NCBI RefSeq assembly: GCF_001949145.1
Contig: NW_019091621.1
Span: 287,549 to 340,973 of the forward strand
Direction: 5' to 3'
Length of the DNA stretch: 53,425 bases
Source: Acanthaster planci
Taxonomy: Eukaryota > Echinodermata > Asteroidea > Valvatida > Acanthasteridae
Under the pieces are notes generated by a model, which had not been told where the DNA came from, ran no database searches, and saw only the letters and a list, made by a program, of their open reading frames with translations. Shown here piece after piece: positions 32,301-44,236 of this stretch. Made by a program: the position numbers and the translations under genes. Each line of letters begins with the position of its first letter. Within the stretch, counting starts at the first letter, position 1.

Positions 32301-35300
32301 ACACGGTCTCATCTAAGCCTAATATCTCGCGAGACTTGACCGGGTTCGGAACGATGATGTCATCATCTTGTAGATCTAAAAATACTCGTTCATTTGATGT
32401 ATGACTCAAGGCATCTGACTGAAGCACCGTCAAGCTTTGTCTCAGTTTGTGAAGACTACAAAAAGGTAACAAAAATGTGCATTTTTCTTTTGAAAATCCC
32501 CCGAAACATGCACAAAGAGTTGATGAAACATATATGGAATGGTGTTTATTTGGAAGCTTGGAATTTCAGGAAGGAAAGGGAAGTTGTTTTTTTGTCAAAA
32601 GTCGATGTCAAACTGGTGCCGAACAGCCCTTTTGTATAGGCGTGCTGTCACGCAACTGTGCACATGGTGTATGCATATGCTACAGATTGATGCTTGGTGC
32701 ACGGGGAGCAAGATGCAAATAACAAGCACATAAATCACACATGTTGTTTCAATCAAATTTTATCAAAAGACCCCGTCAAACATGAAGAGACTCAAAATAA
32801 CTCATGACACCTGACGGACTTGGTACTCTATTCTTATTTATTGATGACAAAATATCACACCAAATCTACGCTTCAGTGATCTTTCACACATCACTGAACA
32901 TTTCAAGCCCAACCTGTCCTGTTACTGTATACATGTACATGTATCCTATATTTTTTATTGAAAAGTTGTCCATAATACAAGATATTGTTTACTTTACACT
33001 TCCTCTGTGACTTAATTACAAATCTTTTTCCAACTCTTGCATGTCTGGAAGTGGAACCGATGAGGATCAAGACTCCATGTGGTTCAAATACATTGATAAA
33101 AATAAAACTTGTGTCTACCCTCAAAAAGCGACGGACTAGTTACACCTAATTTTAATTTTAAAAATTTCATAATTTCACTATACTAACAGCCATTAAAATC
33201 CTAACCACCCAATAGTTGCTGGACCTAACCTTACCCTTAAGCTACATGTGAATTTTGTACCATTCAATTTCTTTTGGAGTTCTTTTTCCAGTGGTACTAA
33301 ATTTGTGGGGGTCACACAAAAAAGACCTGAAAAGTGCCAGACTTCCTACTGTGGGGTCCGATGTCTGACCCTTTCATTTATGGTGGATGTCGCACCCCAC
33401 AGTTCTTGGGGGTAGGCCTAGCCCTGACCCTGCTAACAAGATTCTACAACAGACAAATTGCCACTTTGGGAAGAGTTCCATACACCATACACAGACATCA
33501 TTTAACACCCTTTGCACAAACAGGCTATGAGACTGGTCTGAAAAACTATTCTTTTGTGTAAACACTTCAACATTTTCTTTGCTAGGCCTAAATTTGACCT
33601 TTTAGGACATGTAAATGTAATCACTTTCTAAATTGGTGTTGTCCATATACAGAACTCTTACCACCTCTTTTAACGGTCGTGCTATTTATCGTCAACTCAC
33701 ACATAAGTAGCATCAACAAAGCATTAACAACTTGAAAATATACTCTTAAGGTTTAAAAGTCATTTTATCATATTTTACATACTCTAACATGTTCCACTGT
33801 GAAAGAAAAACAGGGAATTTTATTCCAGATTCACTCAGACTTCTTTCTTTTCTCTGCCGTCCACTTGAAAATAAGATGGCGGCCGGCTTGGCTGCTCGAG
33901 CAGAATGGACTTTGTCGCTCAAATTTCTGCACTAAAATATCAATTTAGATAATGTGACACATCGAATGTGATACATGTTTGTAGGAGCCTAATCAATATG
34001 GTAAATATACAATATTTGCATAAATATGCTTGATTAACTTGTTGGCATTTTGGTAATGCTTGTTGTCGCTGAACAGCATGCCCCTCCCCCAAGCAGCTCC
34101 AAACTACATGTACGTGTATTCATTAGACTTAGCCTAGGCTAACATGGCTGAGACTAGAGTAAGACAGTAAGCAGAGTTCCAAGTCAGATTCAACCAGTGG
34201 AACTTTGTTCAACTTATCCATCTCGGGGACACCATTGATGTCAGTTGTCCTGCCATGTGCCAAAGACTTTGCTTGTTATTTTTTCAGCATGTACGGCTCC
34301 GTTGTCAGCATGCAGCATGTGTGATCAGGTTTCTGAGGAGTCAAAATGACCTTGCCTTTTTGAAAAAGAATCTCCCTTTTCACTCTCTTATTAAATAATG
34401 ACTAACGTCAGAAGGTCAGCTTCATCACATCATGCACATCTAGTCACCAGCCGACTAGTTGCACTGTGATTTCAGCCATTTAAAGTTTAACATTCGACCA
34501 TGGTCTGGCAGTAGCAGGGTCCCAGCTACATGTAGGCCTACATGTACCTGTACATGTAGATGGCCATATGGCTACCTTCTCTTGGTACAGTGTGATGCCA
34601 GGAATGGGATACTTTTCACACTTTCCTACAGAGGAAAACATTTTCACACCTTTTCACATAAGTGGGAAAGGATTGTCTCACCTTTTCATACATTGAGAAT
34701 TTCATTCATTTTCACTCAAGCTGGCAAAACATCACACTTACCGGTATTTTGTACAAGTGGGAAAATGTTTTCACACCTTGTGGTATGAAATGTGAATGTA
34801 AACATGATTTCTTTCCTCCAAATTTCCATCTCCTAGTATTAAGTTCCTAGGGCCGAGTCAATTCCAATAGTTCACTATTCGAATATTTGATTTTCAATTC
34901 GATCGAATATCCGAATATTAGGTTATTCCGATCAGCAAATCGTTGATGCGCAAACCATATACCGGTATATACAAAATCAGTTGCAATAACACCCACAATT
35001 GTATAATCACCATAACAGCTTCTTACTTCTAGGACTATCTCCAGCCATGATTTAGCAAGATTTAAAAGACGAACAATGCTTCTTGCCCTGTTGACAATTT
35101 ATTCCTTTTAAATTTTTTAATGAACAATTTACTTCTTGAATCATAAGATATATTATTCTGTTGCTTTTGTTTTGGATCTGCTTGAAACAAGCTTCCATAG
35201 TGTGCTTTTATTGTCATTTAAAACAAAAGGAAATTCTCCCTCCGTTTTCATGAATTTTGCATTCGAATATTCAAATTTGGAAAATGATACAGTATTCAAA

Positions 35301-38300
35301 TATTCGATTGAATATTCGGATATTCGGCTGCCCTATAAGATTCCATTGTAATGTACTGTACTGGTACAACCCTACCTAGCCCATAGATTTAACAGTTTGT
35401 AACCCTCTTAAACCTCTAGTCACAACACTGAAGTATGTGTTTCAAAGCATTTCAGAGCTATTCCAATTGAACTAATCTGGATCCCTGCAAACACCACCAC
35501 ATTTACACAGAAATTTTCCCTGGACCACATCCCTCCAGTTACGCGTGTACGCGTTGGTAGGCAGTATAGAGAGGATGTAACCAACAGGAAACAGAGAAGG
35601 GAGATGTTGTAAGGAAAAGAAAATAAGGTCTTTCAGACACCGTTTGAAATATTTTGCAGTTTCTGTTCTTTTGATCTAACATGTCTAAGGGGAGAATTTC
35701 TTCCTGTAGACTCAAAACAATAAATAGAAAAGTATACAATTTTTGTGTAAAGGTAAGGGGAAATTTATATGTGAGCCGCCTTTCTATTCGATGTTTGCCA
35801 TTTGCTTGGAATAGAAACTTTTTGTTCAGCTGATCTTGAGGAACATCACTGGCGCATCACCCCAACCACTCGTGCTTGGAATCACTTACAGTATGTTAAA
35901 AAAAAGTACAGTGATATCACCTACATGTAGCAGTTCCATAAACAGTTTAACTCAAATTAACATATCAAAAGACCAATATGTAACACTGTACATGTACATA
36001 TCCTGTACTATTCAATCTACATGTACTCCCAATAGAGCCTACCAGTGCGGTGTCCACACCTCCGTGAGTCAGTTCAGAAATTTTTGCAGTAGGCAGCCTG
36101 GTCGTTTTCACCTAAAGAATGCATAATCTTTGCACTGATTGTGATTGTGAGTTGAGAAGCATGTACCGGTGCATGTATATTTTACATGTACACTGTACAT
36201 GATAAAAATCACACATACATGTATATGTACTGTAGTCATAGGAATCACAAGCATCTTGAAATACAGATAAGGGGGACCAAAATCTTATGGGGACAAATTG
36301 TCCCCACATCTCATTCCCAAGTTTCCTTGCATTAGAAATTGCCTCCCCCCCTGCAGTGATTGATGGCCTACCCATTTATAACCTGTATTTATCATTTACC
36401 CTGAGCTGTAGAGCTAGAGTGGAGGTAGTGTAAGGTAAGTACAGTAGTCTTGCCATTTAAGGTACATGTACAGTGTACCAGTACATGTACATGTACATGT
36501 ACAGTGTACCAGTACATGTACATGTACAGTGTACCAGTACATGTACTTGTACAGTGTACCAGTACATGTACTTGTACAGTGTATCAGTACATGTACATGT
36601 ACTTGTAAGTGACTCAGTGTTTGTCTAAACATCATCTAATAAATATACTGCACTTCTATTTTAGTGCCTGGTATGTGGGCTTGTTTTCATTGTTCTTTTC
36701 TTGTGGTTGGTAGAAGTTTAGGTCCATGCTCATACCAAATGCAATTGACTCCAAGAGTTAGTGGGAATTAAGGAAATTAGAGAAATGTATTCATGGTCTC
36801 TTTGGAATGTTGTCAAAAACATTTTGTATAATTTGTTGGAAATCAAATGACCCCAAAAGTGTATACATGAAAGCCACTAATAAGAAAAAGGAACAAACAT
36901 TGCAATTTCTAGACAAAACCCCCTTTGTTTCTCTGAGTTGGTTTTGACATCTACAGATCCTGCACTGACTGGGTTTATTGTGAGCATGTGTTTCCTGAAT
37001 TTAACCTGCAACATACATGTACATACTTGTAGTTGTACATGAGTGCTCTGGGCAGCGGACCTGTCATCTTTCAGTAGTCCTTGCAGGAACACTGGAGCTG
37101 TTTGCAAACAGTGTGGTGTGTGTTCATCCGGAAACAAATATTATCCTAGTGTGTCAGAGGCACACAATAGAAACCCCATCACAATAGCTGAGCAGTTACC
37201 ACCACAGTTTGTGGATGACAATAGTGCCCTGTGTTTAAAACCTCTCTTACCTCATTAACCATCCGTTGACCTTTCTATGCATACATACACAATATGTACA
37301 TGTGCCTGGCCCTAGATCTATGGGAACCAAAGCTACATGTACTCTGTATGTACATGTACATGTAGGTACTGGGACCGGTACGTCGCCATCCATATTCTGA
37401 CCTAGCGTCGTTTCCCCATTTATGTTATTGTCTTTGTAAATTTTTATGGTGGCCGAGTAAATGATAATAATGTGAACATGATGTAATGTATGATCATGCA
37501 CCTACAGTTTGTATGTATTCGTCAAATAAATTTAAAAATGTTTCCATGCAGAATACGAGGTACATGTACATGTACTGTACCATTGATATACAGCATACGT
37601 AAATGTTCTGTGTCGGTATATTTAATTTGTACATGTACATGTATGCAAGCGTATTACATACTGCATGCTTGTCCATGTAAGCACATGTACCGAAGACCAT
37701 GAATGTACATGTAGATCCGCTGCATAGCCACCGGTACCCACCACAAGCGGTACCATATCTACAGTTGAAGGGTACATATGTAAAATGGAATCTCAATGTG
37801 CTTAGCATTGTTGGAGAGTGCCCAGGTGTCATGAAAGGCTTTTTCAAATTTATACCAGGTATATGTACATGTATACGTACATGTTTGTACATGTTCTTAT
37901 GCTTCACGTGCATGTACACGTACAAATAATGTTTTGTTAGAAATGTTCTTGCCACGGTGACGGCACTATAGTCATCAACTTGGCTGTCTGTATGGAAGGA
38001 TGTGTTGTTAGCAATATTGGCAATTTTACTATCCCCTTGAATGAAAAGAGTACATATGCCTCCATACTTCCAGAGCAAACCAACTTCATACAGATTTCCA
38101 CTGCTTTTGTCAACAATCAACCACTGTGACAGTCAACCTGTTAAAGTACATGTACAGAGTGCATTGTATTGTCATCGCTGACTCATCATAAGCATATTCA
38201 ATTCCTTGCTGTGGGCTTTGAGCGGCATTTTACAATTTACACGTTTGCAGGTGTGGTTGCCCTCACATGGGCATGTTAACCCTGTAAACAAGCACCTTTG

Positions 38301-41300
38301 TTCAATTTCAACCCTGCTTCTGGTGAATGCAACATGTACACCTAGGGTACACGTACACAGGCTATCGTAAGTGTGCGGACCATGGCTATTTCCAGCAAGC
38401 TCTAATTTCTTGTACATGTACATGCATGCATGTACATGGTTAAATAGCAGTGTGGAGTATTATGTTGTATTTCATTTGCCAACTGCCCACTCTTACTGGT
38501 AGAAATTAGATTATATGTATACCTTATCTTCTTGGGGTACATGTACATGTAGCTTAGGGTTAAAAAAAGTTCAGAAACTGGTAAAGTAAATGGACCATCT
38601 GCCATCTGGAGCTACCTGAGAAATAATCTCTTAAATTATCATGCAGTATTAGCACTTTTGTCTAGCATTCATATAATGTTGAACAAACCAATGAAACAAA
38701 GTCATTTCCAAATATGTGTCAGACTGTCAGGTGATACTTTTTGAAAAAAAATTACTGTAAATCTAAGGAGACGTTTTCCACACACCTTCTCAACCCAAGG
38801 CAAGTACATGTACATGTAGAAGTTACAAGCATCCTTTTTGTCACAGAAAAATTGCAGACACGTTTAGCCTGTAGTTCATTGACTGGGCAACATTTTGTGT
38901 GTTTTTATGAAAACCACAGAGCTAAAACTATACAGTTTTAGCACCTGTCTCAAGATTTTTTGTAGCAAATTTGGTATTATACTTCCAATGAAAGATACAG
39001 ATGCCCCCAAAATGGCAAACAGTCATGTCTACTTTAATAAAGCAGTTGAAAATTGCCCGATATTATCTGTTTTGCTCAGCTTTTTTGGTGTTTTTTTGTT
39101 TGTTTATTGTTTGTTTTTTAAATGCTTAAAAATGGAGCAGGAGTTGTATTGTTTAAGCTACTACATGTATATGTATAAGGTCAAGTCTCTGTCCAAATGT
39201 TTTTCAACATCAACAGGGTTACAGGTTGCATTGCTGTGGCTTTCATTCTCTTCAATAACTCCTGGGTTGGGTTGTGGGGGACTTGTTTTGCCGACACTTA
39301 AACTGCATTCTTGAGAGTCTCTTGCAGTGGAATTTCGTCACACCCACAGATGCTTCACTTTAGTTACTGCGCACCAAGCCAGCAGGCACTTGTGGGTGTC
39401 GTCCATCAATTTAAGCCCCATTGAAAACAGTATAAAATCAGCATTGGTCAGGGCTCAGGTCAGGAGGTTAACCAATTTCATTTTTAATTGTTCACTCAAA
39501 ACAACCCCCCCCCCAAAGTGATACATGTAGTTCCAAAGTCTGCCTGCAGCCATTTTTCTACTTTATCGGGCACTTACTGGACATGTGTACATGTAATAAC
39601 ATTTTTCAACTGCATCTTTAATCCATTTTGCCCCCACATGGAATCCAAAAGAACCAGGAGTTGACCCCAACAAAAATTCACCCAATCTCACCATTTGGTT
39701 GAATAAACAGTCTCCATTTTCAGAAGAAGCTTTGGGAGCAGTTTCATGCTAATCAGTTGGGCAGAAATTGTCACTTGATTTAGTGAACAGCACCTTAGTG
39801 TACATACCGCATGAAAGAATACATTTTGTGGTACACTATGTGCAATTTCCCTGGAACCTATGGTAGCTCACCACTGCACCAGCCTGACAACAAATGCCAA
39901 GAACTGTTGCAACTGCCAGTGGGGTCCTTGCCTTTATAAACAAACTAAAAATGTATAAGGCTGCAGACATGGGATGTGCATGTACCTGTATACTTGTCTG
40001 TACAGTACATGTATTGGTACATTGTACGTAATGGTACATGTACATGCCTATTCATGTACATGTACATGTATTGTGCAGATTACAATGTACAATGTATACA
40101 CGTATGATGAATGAGCACATTTAATTTCAAGACCATGCATGTGCTCCGGTTCAAGCACATGTATGCATGGATGACATTTTAAATCTCAATCCTTTGGAAA
40201 TTTTTCACATGTTTTTTTTTCATTTATGCCCAATCCAGCCAGCTGCAGCTACATGACAAGCAGCATCAGTGGAAGCTGTGTAGAAAAGCCTGTCTTCTTT
40301 GTATAAATTGTCAATGTAATTGTACCATTACATACATGTACGTCAAAGCAGCTACATTGTACATGAACATGGTTTCAACAAATTTTATTCATCTTTGTGC
40401 AATGTGCTAAGTGGATAAGAAAATGAATTCAGCATTTGTGCTATTTGCAAGTGCTTTGACATGCAGCATTTGGTCGTTTGCTGTAGTGTCGCACCATTCC
40501 ACCATGCAGTTAGACTAGTGTGAGCAACGTTACATGTACACTGTACCTGGTGAACATCTTGTGTGATTCGGGACCAGATTGGAATGGATGCCTGTTTACC
40601 GAAGCATACTTTTCATCCAGGCTCTGGGTGGTGTTGCAGACACCCTTAATCCCAGTTGGAATCTCAGCAGGGTGCCCCATTACCTCCAACCAGCCCCAAC
40701 AACTCTCAGGAGAAAGCAACAGATGACAGCACACTTCAGTGGGTCCCCTGTGCAACCTTTTAACCCCTCTGTAAAAAGCTCCTGCTTGTAGTTTAGGGAT
40801 ACTATTTCCAACCCAGGAGAAGAGTGAAAGTGGGAAATGTTATGGTTTAAACAGGCGGCCAGGAAATTCAAGATGGTGAAAGTAATGAACCCCTGCTGCA
40901 AGTGTGTACAATTTGCCCAGTGGCCTTTACAAATGAGTTGAGGGACCTTGCATTCTGTTTTTAAAGGGTAAAGATTTGTGGAACCTGGAATGCCGTATTT
41001 TAATAGATGGGGGGGGATGCTCTGTGATCAGTGTAATTTTTCTGGCCACTTTAGCTTTAGTTCTGCCAATAACATTACATGTACATTACATAGATGTACA
41101 TGTACATCGGCAAGAACTGCAGAGGAGGTATTTGCAAAGCAATCAAGTGACTAATGAGGAACCAACAGCAGGATTGGTATTGATTGCAAGAATACATGTA
41201 GGCTCAAATCTCATGAGCTCTTGCGACTAATGACTTTGCTATGACAAGCAGGTGAGTTGGTTGAGGGGTAGTCGGTTTGGTGTAGTGGCTCTTTCCTTGC

Positions 41301-44236
41301 CCTCCACCTCTGTGGCCCAGGTTCAAATCCCACCTACATATAGGTCAGGAGATTGGGTTTTCAGTCCCTGCCAGATGCTGTGGGTTTTCCCGGGAATATT
41401 TATCTGGGGTTTTCCTCTCGCCTCTACAACTGAACATTGTTCATTGTTGTCTTAATTGTTACTTCATCCTGTAATCAGTGCAGAATGCACGCTGTTGGAT
41501 AAACAGAGAAATAAATAGAAATGTGCTATTGGATGAACAGATATGAAAAAATATATATAACAGAAGTTAACTTAAACAGGAATGCAGCAGCTGTGCATTG
41601 TGAAGCCACCTAACAAAAAATTAATACCTAAATCTCACCGTCCATATGATCTTATGCTGCTGGAGTGCGGGAAGGCTACATGTATGTACTTTGTAGAACA
41701 ATAGGGATATTTTGCTCAGACTAACACGATGCAGCAGAACCTACACATGTACCTTGTTGATTCTGCAGTGTTAGGGCTGAAAATAGCCACACCTACATGT
41801 AGTTCAGAGTTGTTTGGCCCTTTCATGATGTGGATCCCTACTCTACATTCTTGGTCCTTGGTTGAAATTCAGACTCCAGCCTGCTGTTTACATTGCCAAG
41901 TAAAGATCAGTGTGACCACTGACCAGACTGTCATTAATCATTCTGTACTTGAAATACCCTCTGAAGTAGGACTTATGCAGGTTGGCCCACAGCAGAATGT
42001 AATAAGCATTGAACTCTGAACATTAACATTCCTCTGGTTTGGTTCTAAGCTCTCCAGGTCCCCTTATCTGATAGGTTTGTACTTTGAAACACCATATTTG
42101 TCACCTTGCTCACAGTCATCATACCTGAAATATTCCTTTCATTTGACTAGGATTAAATTTTATCTCATACATGTACATAGTTTGTGTCGGCTGAAGTAAA
42201 CAACTGATTCTTGACAAGATTTCTACAAAAGCAACAGTATGAGGGGTCCGTTTTACTCTAAAGGATCATGTAGTCCCCTGTATTTTTTTCCATGAGAGAA
42301 ATTTACCTGTTTGTACATGTATGTGATGGGAAATGTGGCTTTAACTGCATTGAAAACTGAAAAGGGTTCTGTTATGTGGATGCTCTCACTAATAATCAAT
42401 TGCATTCTATGAAGTTGGTACATTGCAGTGGTAGTCTATGGCACTCCTATTGCAGTTACTACAGGGTACGTGCAAGGTGAATGCACCACATATTTTTTTA
42501 ACCATGGACCTCTCTGATCCTTCAAAATCCAACAGGTGGTTTTGGAGGATTTTGTTTGATCAAGGATGGTAGAACCCAGCCTTTGTTTCTTTACATGGGG
42601 CTTGGCGCCCCTTGAAAGTGGAAATTTTGCAAAGAATGCCCAGGTATATGTACCAAATAATGGTTTTGTGTACAGTGGAGGATTTGGAGGATGTAGATTC
42701 CTATTAAGAATGAGGAGGCATTTCGGGTCAGAAGCTTGGTCCTGTTCAGTAAGGCTCAGTGACCGCTTTCTCCGTTGCTTCAACAGCTCGACGCCGAGTT
42801 CCGCCGCTTCTCCATTTCGCACTCGGAGCAGGCCACCTTTGAAGACTTCTACACATTCCTGGAGAAGATCCACCACCTGTCCAAGATCCCATTCCTGATT
42901 GGCTACACGGATCCCCAGGGAGAGCTGCTGCCCATCAACAATGATGACAACTACCACAAGGCGCTCACTATGGCCAAGCCACTGCTGCGCCTCATCGTGC
43001 AGAGAAAAGGTTAGTTGAATTGTGATCTATCCTTCTCCCTGAATCAAGTTAACTGGTTTCCTCTTAGTTTGACCTCTCATTCCATTTCAGAATGAACCAT
43101 TGGGATGCCATACATTAGCTGCAGCAGCGCCTTAGCTGCAGTAGCAACACGCTCATGCACAAACTCTCAACTTTGGCAGGTCTTAAACACTCAATTGGCA
43201 ATTACAGCACCCTGTTGGTCTAAAAAGTATTAACACCTGCACAGCCTATATGTGAATCATGGCTTCTAATTCTAGTCATTGTCTGCTGTGTGGTATTCTC
43301 ATCAGTAACCAATCATATTTTGACAATGTTGATTGGTACTGGTGTTTATTACCATCATCTTGTGGCCCTGATAAGATCCTAGAGCATACTACGTAATCAT
43401 GGTTCTGTTTCTGTATTACAGATGAAACCGAAACACAACAGTTCAATATGTATGGCAGCTCAAAGAAGAAGAGCAAATTTAGTCTGGTGGGCACTACCCC
43501 CAAACCCCTGAAGCCAGTACTACCCATCAGCCTGCCACAGGATTTCCGCCGTGTCTCAGCCATCATTGACGTAGACATCGTCCCCGAAGCGCACCGCCGG
43601 GTCCGGCTCCACAAGCATGGCTCGGAGAAGCCACTGGGCTTCTACATACGGGATGGCACCAGCGTCCGGGTCACCCCCCACGGACTGGAGAAGGTGCCGG
43701 GCATCTTCATCTCCCGGTTGGTGCCCGGCGGCCTGGCAGAAAGCACCGGACTCTTGGCCGTCAACGACGAGGTGCTGGAGGTCAATGGCATCGAGGTTAG
43801 TGGCAAGACTCTGGACCAGGTGACGGACATGATGGTCGCCAACAGCTCCAATCTGATCATCACCGTCAAGCCGGCCAATCAGAGGAACACGTTATCGGGT
43901 GGGAGGCATCCCGTCTACGCGCCGGCTTCCTCGTCCCTCTCCCGGAAGTCGATCGCATCACTGAATGACATTGACGACGACAGCGATGAAGACGAAGTGA
44001 AGGACTTGACAAAGCAGACCAACAGTTTGAGCACAGGCGAACAACAGCAGCACCAGGAGGAGGGGTCGACTGCAATGAGTGAACAAAATCCACCGAGTGA
44101 GGACCAACCCTCAGACCAGAGAGCTGTGGCTCCAGGCTCCAACCAACCCTCAGAGGGTCATGTTCAAGAAAACGGTGCTATGTCTCCATCAGGCGAAATT
44201 GTTGACGACGACGATGATGACATATGCACTCTTTGA
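29299..44236 (+). CDS. PARD6: Partitioning-defective protein 6 (PAR6), cell polarity adaptor
   Basis: Scaffold that links atypical PKC, Cdc42-GTP and PAR3 at the apical cortex and junctions. Exons 29299-29373, 42787-43009 and 43422-44236 join in frame to 370 residues plus stop; vertebrate PARD6B is of nearly the same length. PB1 domain about 26-98, with RRF (31-33) and the OPCA-like segment [18 protein letters not shown] (64-81), binds aPKC. Semi-CRIB 133-150 ([19 protein letters not shown]) binds Cdc42. PDZ about 157-250, with the carboxylate loop PLGF at 170-173 and then [20 protein letters not shown]. The tail is acidic and ends DDDDDICTL, whose terminal hydrophobic residue could serve as a PDZ ligand (inference). 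The start ATG has A at -3 and G at +4. The exon borders fit the three-exon structure I recall for vertebrate PARD6 genes. Confidence 0.93.
29515..29598. repeat. Hairpin repeat, copy 1
   Basis: GGGCCCGACGTC (29515-29526) faces GACGTCGGACCCC (29559-29571). The sequence then continues CACACTGTTCTGGGGGGTA and CTAGCCC. The same hairpin plus tail occurs at 33348-33426. Confidence 0.5.
33348..33426. repeat. Hairpin repeat, copy 2
   Basis: ACTGTGGGGTCCGATGTC (33348-33365) is an inverted copy of GATGTCGCACCCCACAGT (33386-33403) with three mismatches. It is followed by TCTTGGGGGTAGGCCTAGCCC, as in copy 1. Confidence 0.55.
34600..34790. repeat. TTTTCACAC-rich repeat with internal inverted pair
   Basis: GAAAACATTTTC near 34635 is a perfect inverted copy of GAAAATGTTTTC near 34760. 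TTTTCACACCTT and GTGGGAAA words recur between them. The motif is the complement of the GTGAAAA word in the 27.4-kb foldback, so the two may be related. Confidence 0.4.
34848..35335. mobile_element. hAT-like non-autonomous DNA transposon
   Basis: It begins TAGGGCCG and ends CGGCTGCCCTA (reverse complement TAGGGCAGCCG). Subterminal palindromic CGAATATTCGAAT words lie near both ends, as in hAT elements. The flanks TAAGTTCC (34840-34847) and TAAGATTCC (35336-35344) resemble an 8-bp target-site duplication with one inserted base. The interior has no transposase frame. Confidence 0.55.
36461..36607. repeat. Minisatellite, 25-bp unit made of GTACATGTAC palindromes
   Basis: About five copies of CAGTGTACCAGTACATGTAC plus (A/T)TGTA. 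Two copies are 6 bp longer through an extra ATGTAC step (31 bp). Each unit is nearly self-complementary, so cruciforms are possible. Confidence 0.85.
41255..41520 (+). mobile_element. tRNA-derived SINE
   Basis: A polymerase III A box TGGTGTAGTGG (41278-41288) and B box GGTTCAAATCC (41320-41330) are spaced as in a tRNA head. They are followed by CCACC, a tRNA-unrelated body with GTGGGTTTTCCCGGG and GGGGTTTTCCTC, and an A-rich tail (AAATAAATAGAAA). The cloverleaf is degraded and the body long, so it is a SINE and not a tRNA gene. Confidence 0.6.
42787..43009 (+). CDS. PARD6: PAR6 exon 2: PB1 domain
   Basis: Acceptor TTCAACAG, donor AAAAG|GTTAGT. It starts [10 protein letters not shown] and includes [14 protein letters not shown]. 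This single exon carries almost the whole PB1 domain. Confidence 0.93.
43422..44236 (+). CDS. PARD6: PAR6 exon 3: CRIB, PDZ and tail
   Basis: Acceptor GTATTACAG. This 815-nt exon carries the semi-CRIB, the PDZ ([30 protein letters not shown]) and the Gln/Asp-rich tail, ending in TGA 44234-44236. Confidence 0.95.

Larger units (their letters stand above)
29374..42786 (+). other. PAR6 intron 1 (13.4 kb)
   Basis: By far the largest intron in the window. No additional gene is supported within it. It carries a paired hairpin repeat (29515-29598, 33348-33426), a hAT-like element, a 25-bp minisatellite, a SINE and dozens of TACATGTA palindromes, mostly between 32.9 and 42.3 kb. Open frames of up to about 200 codons here are products of the TACATG repeats. 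Confidence 0.7.

Noticed and set aside
36461-36607. CRISPR-like array
   Set aside because: There are no spacers; the units are contiguous palindromic minisatellite copies in an animal intron.
37494-38120. 208-codon open frame on the minus strand
   Set aside because: It overlaps many TACATG repeats that have no stops in any frame, and its peptide is Tyr-Met/His-Val low complexity. No domain or splice context.
41278-41330. tRNA gene
   Set aside because: A and B boxes are present but the stems do not pair well, and a SINE-like body and A-rich tail follow. Called as a SINE.
43617-44142. Several alternative frames inside PAR6 exon 3
   Set aside because: They overlap the PDZ-coding frame and have no recognisable domain.
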